Shown here: positions 11,792-24,281 of the stretch, piece by piece
Layout: each line of letters opens with the position of its first letter
How positions within the stretch are numbered: the first letter of the stretch is position 1
NCBI GenBank assembly: GCA_051453625.1
Contig: JBOZIK010000001.1
Location: forward strand, 152,059,243-152,123,242
Length of the DNA: 64,000 bases
Direction: 5' to 3'
From: Welwitschia mirabilis
Lineage: Eukaryota > Gnetophyta > Gnetopsida > Welwitschiales
Made by a program: the position numbers and the translations under genes
The notes under the pieces: generated by a model
Told to the model about the DNA's origin: nothing
Database searches by the model: none
What the model saw: the letters and a program-made list of their open reading frames with translations, nothing else

Positions 11792-14700
11792 AAGCAAAGA
11801 AGCTAAGTCATCATGTTTGATAGATTTGGATGTTGATTTTGTAAGTGTTTTATTACTTTAAAGAAGTATCAAATGATAGTAAGCCACCTCTAGAGTTACC
11901 AAATGAGACTAACTTATTTGCCAAAGTAATACAACTTAGCAATAAATTTGTGAAAGAACTTATTCCCTAATGCATAACCACAATAAATCCACTAAAAAAG
12001 TGTTCTATAATGCATGAGAACGTAGATGAATTTTTCTATCAAATGGTTCATGAAATCTCTCCAGAGTAATGGGCTCCTAGAAAATATCTTTAAAATCAAA
12101 TTTAGCAAGAATAAATCTAGTAATAACTCTAGCCAATGGAAGACTAATTAGTTGAATCAAAATTTTAAGATTATCAAATAATCAGTTACTTCTTCTTGTA
12201 TTCTTTGGAAAATATGATAGAATTGGATATAGTCCAAGAATTCATATTCATTTTAAAATCTTAAGGCTAATTTAATGATATACTCTTAGAGATGAAAACT
12301 TTTTAATACAAAATAGAGATCATACCTATTTTTAGCTATTATCTCATGATACAACACTTAACAGAGATTCCTATTGATATGGAAAAAGTCTAAATAAAGA
12401 GTTTCCTTCTAATTTCCTCTAGTGTCTACAAAAATATATTTGCAAATATTTGCAAAATTCCTATAATAAAAATTTTTGGATAAAAGATGCATTTAGTATT
12501 AAAATCTTCTTCTTTGCCTTCTATTAGTTAAGAAATGATAGAATAAAGAGGAAAATTAGTGCATTCAACTGATAGTATGTTGAGAAATCCTGATTACCAT
12601 TAGAAATGGCATTATGTTATTGCATCTAAGCTTTAGTCATATAAGAAATTATGTCTTGCTTTATATTTCTATTCTATTGTTGTGGTCTTTCTCCTTTACC
12701 CACTATAACTGCTTCCCATAAAAGAGAAGTAGTGGTCATTAAGGAGTCATTCCTACTTGGAAAAATCCTTTAGCTTAAAGCTTTGTAAAAATACATTCTT
12801 TGTCTCAAATACTTTATGATAAATTCAAAAGAAAAATTACTAGAATATATAGGATAATCAATTTGAATTGAAGCAAAGAAGGATATGGATACACTTTTTC
12901 AAAAAAATACGAGGAAATTTGTAGCTATGTTGGGCAATACATAACTCATTAATTCAACATGGGTGTATTCCTCTTTCTCGCTTATGTAGAATCTTGTGTG
13001 TGAGATTTGCATCCTAATTGTTGTTATTTCCATTGATGACATTTAATAATGATTGTAAATAATGCCCTATGGCCCAAAAAACATTCTTCTTTACTTAAAT
13101 ATGCTTTCCCAGAAGAGGATGCCTTTGACATGTAATACTATCTAGTAACCGAGTTACAACAAAGAATGAAAGTTAAAATCTCAAAATACTAAGAATATTA
13201 TAAAGTAAAAATATTCTCTCATCTAAAGATAGCCATTACATAATTGAGCCCTTTCAAGTAATGATGAGCAATAGGCAATGAAACCCACATAATTAAATGG
13301 AAATGTATAGATATGTCTACCATTAAAAGCCTATAGTAGTATGACAAATTGATTATTTAGAAATTACTAGTAACCTTGCCATTCATACATTTGTAACTAA
13401 ATCTTTTCTAATGAAAAGTTAATCATAGGGTTCTCATGATGTAATTTCCTCTTTATTATTGAAAATTTATGTTGTTTTAATTATATTTTAAGATTCTTGC
13501 TTTTTAATTGCCCAAAATAATTCTTAAAATATTCACTTTAGATATATTAAAAAAATATTTATACTATCAAAATTACTTCTATATCTACACACTACCATGC
13601 ATGGTTTTCTACTACTGTGTTTTGGTATGTCAAGTCCTAATCCCTAAATAAAAATACAACAGTAGTACCAAAGAAAATTTCTTAAAGTAAATGATAATAT
13701 GGCATTGTTTTCCTCTTTTTTGGCTTACTCCAAAAGCATTTTGAATTGGTTATTCTGAATATGCATCTACTCATGAAAAAAAAATTGAATGTTTCATAAT
13801 AAATTATCATTCTCTATTTTGTGGGTGCTTACTATATGAAGGTTAAGGGATTTTTCCATCTTTCATCTTCTTTCTTAATTGCCTCTGAATGTCAAGCTTT
13901 ATTTCATGCTTTGTTTCTATTTCACTTAAATTCTCCTTAATGCAAGATGCAAGTTAGTTTTATTAAAAGCTATATGATTAAGTTCATTTACATGTATTAA
14001 ATGATGTAACAAAAGCTACATTTGTAAGATAAACTTTCAATAATATCTTTCATAGTGTTCATTTATAAAACCATCATACTTCATTTTAATTTTAGAATAG
14101 TGATTGTTTCCTCCCTCATTTCTTGCTTTTATTTGTAATCCTAATATAATCCTTTTCTATTTTTTTCTTCTAGGATTTTTGTGGTAGATAACCTTAGTTT
14201 CTTTTAGCTATTTCTTCTTTCAATTTTATCATTTATAGTTAGGGCTTTAAATGTTATAAGATACTTGAGCCCATAAAAAAAAAGGGTATAAATGGCTTCC
14301 ATTCAAAGTATGTATGTTTTTGTTGAAACAAGTAACCTCTTAAGTTGTTAAACATTTATAAAAAGATAAATAGTAAATAAACACATAACATGATAATGAT
14401 GATTTTTTTTATGCAAATAAAAGCATATCAGCTTCTTAGTTATAGCTTTCATGAATTTTTATAATGTTTTGAAATTATATAATGTAAATATATGTGCAGC
14501 CCCTAACACCTAAGACAGTTCTATGATCATTGTTTACACACCTTAAAATGCTTCTATAAGGGGCATTTGCCTGACACTACCCATTTGGTACTATAGTGGT
14601 TCCTCTGACATCAATAGAATTAAGCGTGAAATGTTGTTGCTTTGCTAGTGCTGTCATTGTGGTGAAATTCATAAAACTGAGCCTACTATGTTTGTGGTAT

Positions 14701-15159
14701 CAGAGTTCTCATTATCTTGATAAGGTTAGTTCTGCCTTTGTAAATATGAAAGTTTAATCCTTCTATTTTCTACACATATGTCTAACTACACATCAAATCA
14801 GTGTTGCCTAATTTATAATTTAGAACTTTAAGAAATTTATAGAGAAGAAATATTATATGTATTAAGGCTATATGCAGTGCACATATGCTTTGAAAATTGC
14901 ATTAATGGAACTAGAAGGCAAGGAAGCTGTTTACTTCGATTAATTGTGAAAGAAAAGTTGGATCACTCTAGCTACATTCATTAGGTTTCATTGTTGTTTT
15001 AGAACAATATTATTCTAGATAGCTACCCTAACAAGGACATGCAATTGCATGCATCAGTGTCTTTATATTTTGCAATGTCCCTATGCATGCACAATGGTTT
15101 TATTTTTGAGAATGCACAAAAATATTTTTTTAATGAGCAGAGCTTTTACGTTGTTTGTC
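11792..15159. other. CACTA interior, right part, no recognisable gene
   Basis: AT-rich sequence. Around 11860-12110 the + strand has short open pieces reading like a decayed coding region (one includes the phrase MVHEISPE), but I cannot assign a family. Nothing else stands out before the 3' subterminal repeats. Confidence 0.4.
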
Positions 15160-15411
15160 TAATTAGATGCCTTAAAATATAATGCTTTTATGGTGTTTAT
15201 TCTATTAAATACCTTAAAAGACCAAAAAAATTTCAGATGTTTTTCTGTAAATCCCTTAAAAATAGCTTTTAAGGCATTTATTTAAAAAAAACCTTAAAAA
15301 GATCATTTTCTTTTTATTCAAGGTATTTTTTTAAAATGAATGCCTTAAAATGCCCTAAAATTAAGGTATTTATTTAAATAAATGCCTTAAAATCCTTTAT
15401 TTCCTGTAGTG
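15160..15411 (-). repeat. CACTA 3' subterminal repeats and terminus
   Basis: Copies of the GCCTTAAAA / TTTTAAGGC core recur from about 15166 to 15391, including near-palindromic pairs around 15255-15295 and 15320-15390, and the element closes with CCTGTAGTG at 15403-15411. Together with the 5' array this gives the inverted structure expected of a CACTA element. Confidence 0.8.
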
Positions 15412-16550
15412 AGATAATTATGAATGGATAGAGCCACATCTCCTAAATGGAAAAAATTAGACATTCTTTATCATTGCCACAGTGGTATTTGTGGAGGTTA
15501 TTTTAGTGGATAGAAAAAAGCTATGAAAATCCTTTACTTTTACTTTTATTAGCCTAGTATTTTCAAAACTCTTTTTATTTTATTAGAAGATGTGATGCTT
15601 GTTAATGTTATGATAGCTTTATTCTTTCTTATAGAATGCCCCTATTAAATTACCTTCTAATGGTAAGAACTATATTTTAGTGACTATTGATTATGTTACT
15701 AAATGGATTAAAGCTATTTTTACTTTTATAAATGATGCTTGAACTGTTTGTACCTTTTTTAGAACTCATACTTTTCAATGCTATGGTTTTATTAGAATTA
15801 TCATTAGTGATTAAAGAACTCATTTTATTAATCAACTTTTTAGAAAATATTTTTTATCCATTGGAATTAAACATAGAGTAGCTTATGCTTATCATCCACA
15901 AACCAATGATTAAACTAAAACTGCAAATAGAGAAATAAATAAAATGCTATAAAAATATGTATCTGTTAATAAGAAATCTTGGGCTTCTAAGCTTAACAAT
16001 GTTCTTTGGACTTATCATACTACTTGAGGTAACTATTTTAGTTTTTTAAATCTTATGAACACCTGTATGTAAAAGTCTATGTTTTACCTATTGACGTGTG
16101 TTATAACTTTTATCATTCTTTCCATTAACTTAATCTTTTATATTTTCATAAAAATATTAAAAGTATATTATTTTAACTTAATCCCCTTAATGAAAAACAT
16201 ATTTATACTATACATCATCAACTTATTCACAAAGCCCAAGCTTAGTTCAAACATGATTAAAAGTAACTTCATAAAAAGTTTGAACTTGGTTAACTTGTTC
16301 TTTTATATAATACTAGAATATATATTTTACATAACAAGTTGACCTCTAAATGGTGTGGTCCTTATCTTATAAAAAAAGTACATTCTAATAACTTCATTAA
16401 TATTTGTATCTTAGATCTAAGGAGATTTAGAAATTTAATGGATAAAGGTTAAAAATATATGAGAAACCTCTTGATGTAATCTTGAACATGATAGAAGTAA
16501 TTGTATTGGAGGTCTTTCTCGATGAGAAGAACTTTCATTCTACCATTATT
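15412..16550 (+). pseudogene. pol: Element A integrase (broken, catalytic Glu replaced by Lys)
   Basis: Integrase inserts the cDNA into the host chromosome. The frame resumes at the YEW motif just after the CACTA insert. About 13 codons before the zinc domain are missing relative to B. An H2C2-like zinc region lies at about 15455-15520. In the core the first Asp is at 15689 (IDYVTKW) and the second at 15809 (SD followed by a stop at 15812, Gln to stop). The D-x35-E position (15917-15919) is AAA, Lys instead of Glu. The NRE-NKML block follows. The C-terminal part (16240-16440, FELG-LVLLYNTR and SKWCGPYLI) is recognisable in a shifted frame. The 87-codon open frame at 16079-16342 is a frame shadow of this region. 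Confidence 0.85.
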
Positions 16551-16876
16551 TGAATTCTTTATTATCCTATTCCTTTGATGGATGTTATGATATCACTTTA
16601 TCATTTTTAAAACTTCACTTATGTATTTACTTTATGAAGTTTCTATAACTAGTATTCATACTTGGGCATGTTTGTAGTAATAAGATAAGATTCATCCTAT
16701 CTTAAGACATTCACATGTCTGTGAACTTTACTTTAAAGGAAGATGTCTGAGTTCTTATACCATTTTTTAATAATGTAAGGTATTTGATTATTTAAGTGTG
16801 TTCTTTTCTGTCTTTCATCTCATTTAGTTACCTTCATTTTTTTGAGTGTGTAATCATGTAAGAATTATTTATGTAT

Positions 16877-16938
<62 letters not shown>

Positions 16939-17566
16939 NNNNNNNNNNNNNNNNNNNNNNNNNNNNNNNNNNNNNNNNNNNNNNNNNNNNNNNNNNNNNN
17001 NNNNNNNNNNNNNNNNNNNNNNNNNNNNNNNNNNNNNNNNNNNNNNNNNNNNNNNNNNNNNNNNNNNNNNNNNNNNNNNNNNNNNNNNNNNNNNNNNNNN
17101 NNNNNNNNNNNNNNNNNNNNNNNNNNNNNNNNNNNNNNNNNNNNNNNNNNNNNNNNNNNNNNNNNNNNNNNNNNNNNNNNNNNNNNNNNNNNNNNNNNNN
17201 NNNNNNNNNNNNNNNNNNNNNNNNNNNNNNNNNNNNNNNNNNNNNNNNNNNNNNNNNNNNNNNNNNNNNNNNNNNNNNNNNNNNNNNNNNNNNNNNNNNN
17301 NNNNNNNNNNNNNNNNNNNNNNNNNNNNNNNNNNNNNNNNNNNNNNNNNNNNNNNNNNNNNNNNNNNNNNNNNNNNNNNNNNNNNNNNNNNNNNNNNNNN
17401 NNNNNNNNNNNNNNNNNNNNNNNNNNNNNNNNNNNNNNNNNNNNNNNNNNNNNNNNNNNNNNNNNNNNNNNNNNNNNNNNNNNNNNNNNNNNNNNNNNNN
17501 NNNNNNNNNNNNNNNNNNNNNNNNNNNNNNNNNNNNNNNNNNNNNNNNNNNNNNNNNNNNNNNNNN

Positions 17567-17639
<73 letters not shown>

Positions 17640-19459
17640 GAATAACCATAATCTATTGTATTTATGTTAAAATACATAGTCACTTTGCTATCTACTACAC
17701 AAGGGTAAATGTTTTCAAAAGGAACCTTTGGCAATGTTAGTAGATCTAGAAACTTCATTAGGGGGTCACTTGATCATGCTTCATGGGTTTTTACTTCTTT
17801 GATTATGACTGCACTCTACTCATCATAGACATTAGTAATAAAGCTTTGAGGCTATGGGATTAGCGATGGTCTTAGTATCATCAAAGGCATTGCTTGTTTC
17901 TTAGACTCTTTATATTTCCACATTATCATTTCGCTTTTAAGGATTTTCGTGTGTTTTGAGATATAAGTAGGTGAGTTCATGTCTGAGAAGCTTTTGATCT
18001 TATCATTTATTGTTTTAATTATTTAATATTTGATTTCATCATAATCACTACCTTTTTAAGTGGAACTTAATGGAGTTGATAAGTTTTATTATGAATTTTT
18101 ACTCAAGTCGCTTTATGATGTCTATGTTAGAATTTACAATAGGTAAGCTATCTTTTTCATGTTCCTTATATCCACTTTTATTATTATTTTCTTTAATTAT
18201 TTAGTTTGCTATTTTAAAATCATTTCCATACTTTTTTATCATCATCTATAACCTTATCATTCAACAGTTTCCTTGTTGTTATTTATTTCATTTTTATAAC
18301 TCAAAATTTAATTTTATTTTAGCATTTTAATTAGATGCTTTCTCTTATTCTTCATGATTTTTATGAGATTACTTTGCATCTTTTAGAGTTTTACATATTT
18401 TAAGGATTATTTTTTAGTATATGCACATTTGTTTAGTTTTCTTTAATAGGTTTCAACCTACTTAGTGCATTTTTATCATCCTATCTTTTGATTTCTTTGC
18501 ATTTTTTTCATTATTCTTATATTGTCATGACTCTTTAAAATTTCCTATTTTTTGACTTTTCTAATACATTTTGATATTCATGATGATATCTAAGCCTAAA
18601 TTGTTTGAATAACATCTCAACTTTTTGAAAATATTTAAAGATTTATCATCCATCTTGTTGTTTAGAGGACAATGGAGGATGACACTGAGATTTTTTCTGA
18701 TAGTCATCCTAGGGCTGTCGTCCAGATGATATGATTAGATGATAGTGTAATAAAACCACTTTTCCTTCATTTTTCTTTTATTCTTTATCATTTTTGCTTG
18801 TTCCCTTGAGAGATGAGAGTGCCTTTAATTCCTATAATGTTCTAGAGCTTATCCTAGTCAAATTTATTCCTTGAATTGCTAGATTTTAGTGGATTTTGTA
18901 AAATGAGATATGTTTNNNNNNNNNNCCTTCATTATTTTTAATTTTTATTCTTATTTTCAAACCTTTCAGTACATAGTTTCCACATATATTATCTATATTT
19001 TCGTTCTCTTTGATTTAGAACTTATGGATCTGATTTTCACTATGTATTTTATAAGATGTGATGAATTATGTACTTTACAAAGTAGAATTAGGTTTTTAAC
19101 TTTAAAACTTATTTTTTTATAGATCATAAGTTGAAATGAAGTAATCCATTAGGTACATTTGATTAGTATAATGCACTCTACATTTTTACTAGATTGAATT
19201 TTTTTATTTGAGCAGTTTTATTTTTTACCTTATGTGGGGCTACTTGATTTATACTTTTTAATGTTTTTATACATTTTACATTTTTATTCACATGATTAGG
19301 AAATATAATATGTATTAACAATCTTTGGAGGAGGAGGGGGTAAAAAGGAATAGGACATATTTTTATGATTTTTACCAATTTATGAGGTCATTTCGAGCTT
19401 CATGAGATACATTTTATAGATTTTTACTTGACATCACATGATACATTTCATATTTATAA
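16551..19459 (+). other. Element A 3' region between integrase and extra ORF
   Basis: No open frame of note. It matches the reverse complement of element C from about 46700 down to 44530 in order: the TGTCTGTGAAC segment near 16720, the GCATTGCTTGTTTCTTAGACTC segment near 17890, and the segment around the GTCATCC/GTCGT motif at 18690-18730. This conserved untranslated stretch holds the GA tract and a 10-N gap (18916-18925). Confidence 0.75.
16881..17634 (+). repeat. (GA)n microsatellite with 628-N gap
   Basis: A pure GA run (16881-16938), a gap (16939-17566) and a second pure GA run (17567-17632). Element C has a short GA tract (46294-46311, read as TC on +) at the homologous place, and B has only a few AGAA units. 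So this is a family-borne tract that expanded in A. Serine/leucine or arginine/glutamate repeat ORFs across it are spurious. Confidence 0.95.
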
Positions 19460-20512
19460 CTAAGTAAGCCATACACATGTAAAGCTAGAAAAGTTGAGGT
19501 AGAGGCTAGGGCTATTGAGTAGAAGGCAGACTTGTTGGCACAACTAAAGATTAAGTGAGTAGAGCTAGTTTACCCTTCATCTCAGCATGCTAGATCCCTT
19601 ATGATTTAGACCACATAAATCTATGTTGAGAGATATTTTGGCAATTTTATAAGCTACATAAAGATAAAGGTTGATCAAAGGCTCATAGATCTATAGCTTT
19701 GGTAGATTTTAAATACATAGAATCATACTATGTGTCATTGACCAGGTTGTTCTATGATAAAATTCATATAGAGTGGTGTCTTAACACTCATGGTGAGTTC
19801 ATTAACATGATAGTAGCTACTATTCAAGGTTATGAGATTGTGATCCACCTAAACCACATCATTGTAGTAACTAGTTGAATGGTATTAGGAGCATATATAT
19901 ACATTTAGCTAGTGGGATAAAGGATCATCATGCTTATGGTATAGAACTTGACATACTAGTTGATTTGATTATGAATAGGCACGAAGTTTTGGTTACATAG
20001 TTATCACCTACCTATTAGACCTTACATAAAGGACTAATTCATAACATTAGATTATCATTCCATGATAGTCATGTAATGGTCACACACTTATAGATGTTGG
20101 TAATTTTTAGGGAGGCTGAGTAGATGGAATTATCGACATCATCCAAAGGAGACTTAGGACTATAATAAAAGCACATTAGCTTAAGATTATAGGGTATCCA
20201 TGCCTTCTCTTAGCCATGTTTAGATGATTTAACATACCCAAGCTTGTAGGCCAGTAGAGATTTACACACATTTAGACTTCAGCTCATTACCTATAGGACA
20301 TGGGTGTATAGATACCAAGAGAGGTGAAGAGATCTTAGGTATAGAGACCTATAGTCGATGCTGGTTTATAGTAGATTTAAGCTCTTCTGACAGAGACTAC
20401 ATAGACTATTCAAGATATTTTAGATAATGAATCTTTACATTATAGTAGAGGATTATAATGATTGAGAGAGGATATAGTACACTAAGAAGAAGCTGACTAA
20501 TGTTTAACAGTG
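19460..20512 (+). pseudogene. Element A extra 3' ORF (ORF2), first part, cut by element B
   Basis: The + strand encodes a degenerate protein after pol. Its best block (19690-19870) reads IESYYVSLTRLFYDKIHIEW, then a G-x-x-I stretch and HIIVVT. The equivalent block in C (about 44080-44225, minus) reads IKSYYVL, MHIERRLDACG, DYEIVI, HIIVIT. A second shared block (20085-20140, FLGRLSRWNYRHH) matches C's FTRRSRWTYQLL. The pattern resembles the putative plant transposon protein domain found downstream of integrase in Athila-like elements; I infer that family by eye. Several stops replace Gln or Trp. The frame is interrupted at 20512 by B and resumes at 30374. Confidence 0.6.
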
Positions 20513-21800
20513 TGTTACAGTGTGAATTTTTGTAATCTTAAAGCTCTTTAGGTAAACATGTATGTTATAGGTTTAGAGTTAGAAAATTGATTTCCAAAGA
20601 TGTTTTTAGTATTTTGTCTTTTAATATTAAAAGTAAAAATGCAATGCAAGATGAACAAATATGAAATGTAGTCAATGGAAATGAAAATGGATTCTATTTA
20701 GATATTAGTTATTCTGTCACAAAGACTACCTTTTCTATAACTTATATTAATTAAGAAGAACATCCAACTAGTTCTTAATCAACATAAATTATGAGATCTA
20801 TTTAAGTAAAAATATACAATATGCAATATGAAATNNNNNNNNNNNNNNNNNNNNNNNNNNNNNNNNNNNNNNNNNNNNNNNNNNNNNNNNNNNNNNNNNN
20901 NNNNNNNNNNNNNNNNNNNAATTAATTATGACTAACTTAAAACATAAGGGACATTCACAGAATTGGAATGAAAAGAGAAATTGTATTAATTCAAAGAGTA
21001 TTTAAAACATAACATCCAATTACAAATAGAATAATAGCATCTCAATTAAAGAGACTCAGCTTAACATCAAGGAGGCTCCTTTTTGTAGCTCTGGATAGAC
21101 CTCTTATCCTTTAATCCTCCATCATAAGTATTAGGTACAAAAGATGGCCTAGAAATAAAGGAAAGGAAAGGTATTTATAGTTTTTTATTTGAGGTTCTAG
21201 AAGCAAAACCCTAAAGGCAGTAAACAAAAACCCTAACAACCCACATGAATTGCTTAACTCCATTTACAAATATGTTTCTTCCAAACATGCAAAAACAACT
21301 ATCGTCATGTCTCTTGTTGGAATGACATAGGAGATGGCACCATCTGCCACCTGTCTCCATGTGCTCCATGTGCTACTATCAGCCCTGTAGCTTTTTTATC
21401 CATGTTAGCCATGTCATTGTCCTACCTATCATAGCGATGACATAGGGGATGACGCCATGTGTCACATATCTCCATGTGCTCCATGTGCTGCTATCAGCCC
21501 CATAGCCTCTATCCATATTAGCAATGTTATCATATTGGCTATTGTAAGGATGATGAAGGGAACGACGGTCTTCCTTTTATCCAATTTCAAAGCTAAGTAA
21601 GTTAGTCTTTTGCATTATAAAGTTCTTTTTCCAAATATGCAGTATCAGAATAGGCTTGAGAAACTATCAAAAATGCCAAGGATTGCATGTTTTACTGGTG
21701 ATCCTGTTAAATCTCCATATTCATTAGTATTGCATCAAAACTTGTATGAATGTCTTATAAAAGTACTCAAAATAAACCATGAAATTCCTACAAATTAGCA
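20513..21800 (-). repeat. Element B 3' LTR
   Basis: Pairs with 29013-30373 over most of its length; both copies contain the AAATTGATTTCCAAAGATGTTTTTAG stretch (20585; 29163), split here at 20 bases for citation as AAATTGATTTCCAAAGATGT. On + it starts TGTTACAG and ends CTACAAATTAGCA. Near 20560 about 80 bases present in the other LTR are missing, and 20835-20919 is N. The many mismatches mean the insertion is old. Confidence 0.85.
21304..21575 (-). repeat. ~111-bp tandem repeats in B 3' LTR
   Basis: Two full units (21304-21412 and 21413-21525) and a partial third, each opening with a GTCAT...GATGACATAGG segment and containing CTCCATGTGCTCCATGTGCT. This block is richer in G+C than its surroundings and keeps several CG pairs. 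The 5' LTR has the same array at 29880-30150. Confidence 0.85.
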
Positions 21801-23799
21801 TCAAAACATAGCCCTTTACTTAGACTTATCAGTTCCTAATAAAATAAGTAATCAACTAGATTATGAACCAATTTGATTATGATAAAAACAGTGCTTGAAA
21901 GAATGTAAATTGAGCTCATAAAATCATGTAAGAAAATGATATCATCAATAGGTAATTAATATAGATGCTAAATAATTTTCTTAAGCCCACTTCTTAAGCA
22001 TGTTACTATAAAATAAATGGATGCTATGCACATATAGAAATCATAAAAATGTAACTTTGATGGCTCATGAAATGAAATTATGTATGCATATTACAGAAAT
22101 AGTGATAATGGACTATCATGACAGGCTTAAGTAGTGCTATTTTCTAGAACATGATGTCTCAAAATTCATTAGTGTCATCAAAAAAACAAAGGACAAAAGT
22201 AGATATAACACAATTTAGATGATTTGAAAACATGGTTATGGAAAAACATGTAAGTGCGCTAGTGGATCTTGCAAGATAAAATTCATGATTTCTCCAAAAA
22301 TTTATTTGAATAACATGAAAAACTCATCCAAATAATCCATCATAAAGTTAAATCATGAAAGCTCATAAATTGAAAAATTTATGCTAATAAGTATAAATTA
22401 ATGCCTAGAAAGATGTCCTACCCTCATACAAGAGAAGTAAGATGTCTTGAATTACACCAAGAATAGAAGAGGAGTGTCATCCCCTCTATCATTAGGATGA
22501 TAAACATGGGACAATAGTTATCAAAGTTGCTGTGTGAAGAGGAAGTTGAAATTAAAAAATATAGAAAACTAAAAAAATACAAAAAAACAATAGAAAGAAT
22601 ATAGCAAATAGGAAAAAAACAAAGAATCAACCTGAAATACAACTACATGATGGAGAAGGAAAAGATGATAGTAGAGGAAAATTCACTAAATTGGAAGAAA
22701 TAATTCTCAAAGACATCTCAAATATGCCTGAACTTATGGAAAACTAGAAGTCATCAGATCATGGAAACTTGTTAAAAAGAAATAACAATCCTCAACAAAA
22801 AATTATGAATAAATAATAAGAAATTAGAAAATTATTAAGTCCATAGTATAATGCTAAAAAAGTATGAAGAATGACTTTCAAAATCCAACAAAATAACTAA
22901 AGAAAAAGAAAAATAAAAATGGATAACTAGGAACATGAAGAAGATTGCTCTCTTATCCGAAATGCTAATCTAACAAATTTCCTTAGCAACAATTATAAAA
23001 TCACTTGATAATAATGCATGAAAAAATGTAACAATTCATAAAATTCTACTTGAATAGGAAATGATTATAATAATGTCAAGTATGCTAATGTTATTAAACA
23101 ATAAATGATAAAATAAAAAGCTATTTTAAAACAAGGGCTTATAAGCCACCATATTAAAACAATTACTAGAATCTATAAAGTAGAGTAATCATGTGGAAGT
23201 ACTAGAAATAAATAAAGAAAACTAATTTATTTTTCTATGATGAGGGGAATGTAACCACCATCAGAGGAGTAAGGACCCGTATAACATAGCTAATTGACCC
23301 ACTAATGGAGTTCTCACAGCTATCATATCACACTGCTAAAGGCACTTCTTAGGAATATTTTCCTCAATGTGCTTGCAGTAGGACATCATTATTACCATGT
23401 TTGAGAGATATAACATGAAGGAGCATGATTTTTCTTCTTTCTATTTTTATTTTTAGAGTATTATTCCACATGACCAAGTACTTGTAAGGATAAAAGTGAA
23501 GGAATAAGATGAGTAACAAAGTAAGATCATGCAAAAACAACTAATTTATTCATATTATTGAAAGAGAATAAAATAACCAAGGAATCTTACTTCTGAAATA
23601 AAGTTTATAGACATACAAATGTCTAAAAATCGGATGCAGCTAATTTTATTATTGAAAATGCTCAAGTAAAATATTACTAATTATGGAAACTTTATAAGTA
23701 AATATATATATCAAGTTAAATATATTTAAGTAATAATATGATGTTTACCTAAGGAATGAGTTAAGAAAAATTTAGATAATGGCAAAAATAAGGTCCTCC
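21801..23799 (-). other. Element B 3' untranslated region
   Basis: No gene. The part near the integrase remnant (about 23220-23760) aligns with the matching part of C (46080-46560), including a TTTCTATGATG...ACCATCAGAGGAGTA block at 23235-23268. The rest runs to the LTR without the extra ORF present in A and C. A GTCATCC...AGGATGAT hairpin motif lies at 22476-22502. The 72-codon open frame at 22424-22642 has no recognisable feature. Confidence 0.65.
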
Positions 23800-24281
23800 T
23801 CATGAAGAGGGGCTTCCAAAACAAGTGCTTCTATTATGTTTAGGGTTTTATCAGGAGATGAATTATTAAGTTTTAACCTCTATTCATTAAACTTTTGAAT
23901 TTCTTTAGTGTTTAGATCGAAGATTTCAATAAAGCCATTGGAGTGTACGTTTCTATAAGATAAAGGCCTAACCATTTAGAAGTTAACTTGTTGTGTAGAA
24001 TGTGTACTCAAGTGTTATACAAAAGGGCAAGTTAACCAAGTTCAAACTATTTATAAATAATCTTTTTATCATGTCTAAACTTAGCTTGAGTTTTATGAAT
24101 GGAAAAGTTTTAAGACTTTTAAGATTTCCCATTTAGGTACACATTTACACATAATCTGATCTTTGCAATGTCTATAAAGATGGGGTTCATTCCATTCATA
24201 GTCACCGATCCTATGGAGAAAAGTTTTGCATTGATTATGATTCCAATGATAAGGAGTTTTCATAGTCATAAGGTAATTCAT
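23800..24281 (-). pseudogene. pol: Element B integrase remnant, catalytic core deleted
   Basis: The 62-codon frame 24281-24093 carries the pre-integrase block (NYL-MKTPYHWNHN, IGDYEWNEPHLY, KDQIM-KCVPKWEIL) that leads into the H2C2 zinc domain. Instead of the zinc and DDE core, the sequence passes within a few dozen bases (around 24110) into the C-terminal integrase part (about 24090-23900, FELG-LALLYNT, KWLGLYLI). Against C, where the same landmarks are about 870 bases apart, roughly 830 bases are missing. The product could not have integrated DNA. Confidence 0.8.

Larger units (their letters stand above)
1286..15411. mobile_element. CACTA (En/Spm) DNA transposon inserted in pol of element A
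   Basis: The left end reads TACTACAAGAAT (CACTACAAG with first C changed to T) and the right end reads TTTCCTGTAGTG, the inverted CACTACAGGAAA. Both ends carry the family's subterminal repeats in opposite senses. Flanking triplets AGG (1283-1285) and AGA (15412-15414) fit a 3-bp target duplication with one G-to-A change. Removing the insert and one triplet rejoins A's pol in frame at a conserved I-G-x-Y-E-W motif that is also seen in element B (24093-24281). Length is about 14.1 kb including four N runs of estimated size. I found no TNP2/TNPD transposase motifs, so this copy looks defective or too decayed to read. Confidence 0.85.

Noticed and set aside
16079-16342. 87-codon frame rich in hydrophobic residues, like a membrane protein
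   Set aside because: It overlaps the C-terminal integrase of element A in a different frame; alignment with B and C shows which frame is real.
16834-17758. Ser-Leu and Arg-Glu repeat proteins
   Set aside because: Translations of the GA microsatellite, open in every frame without stop codons.
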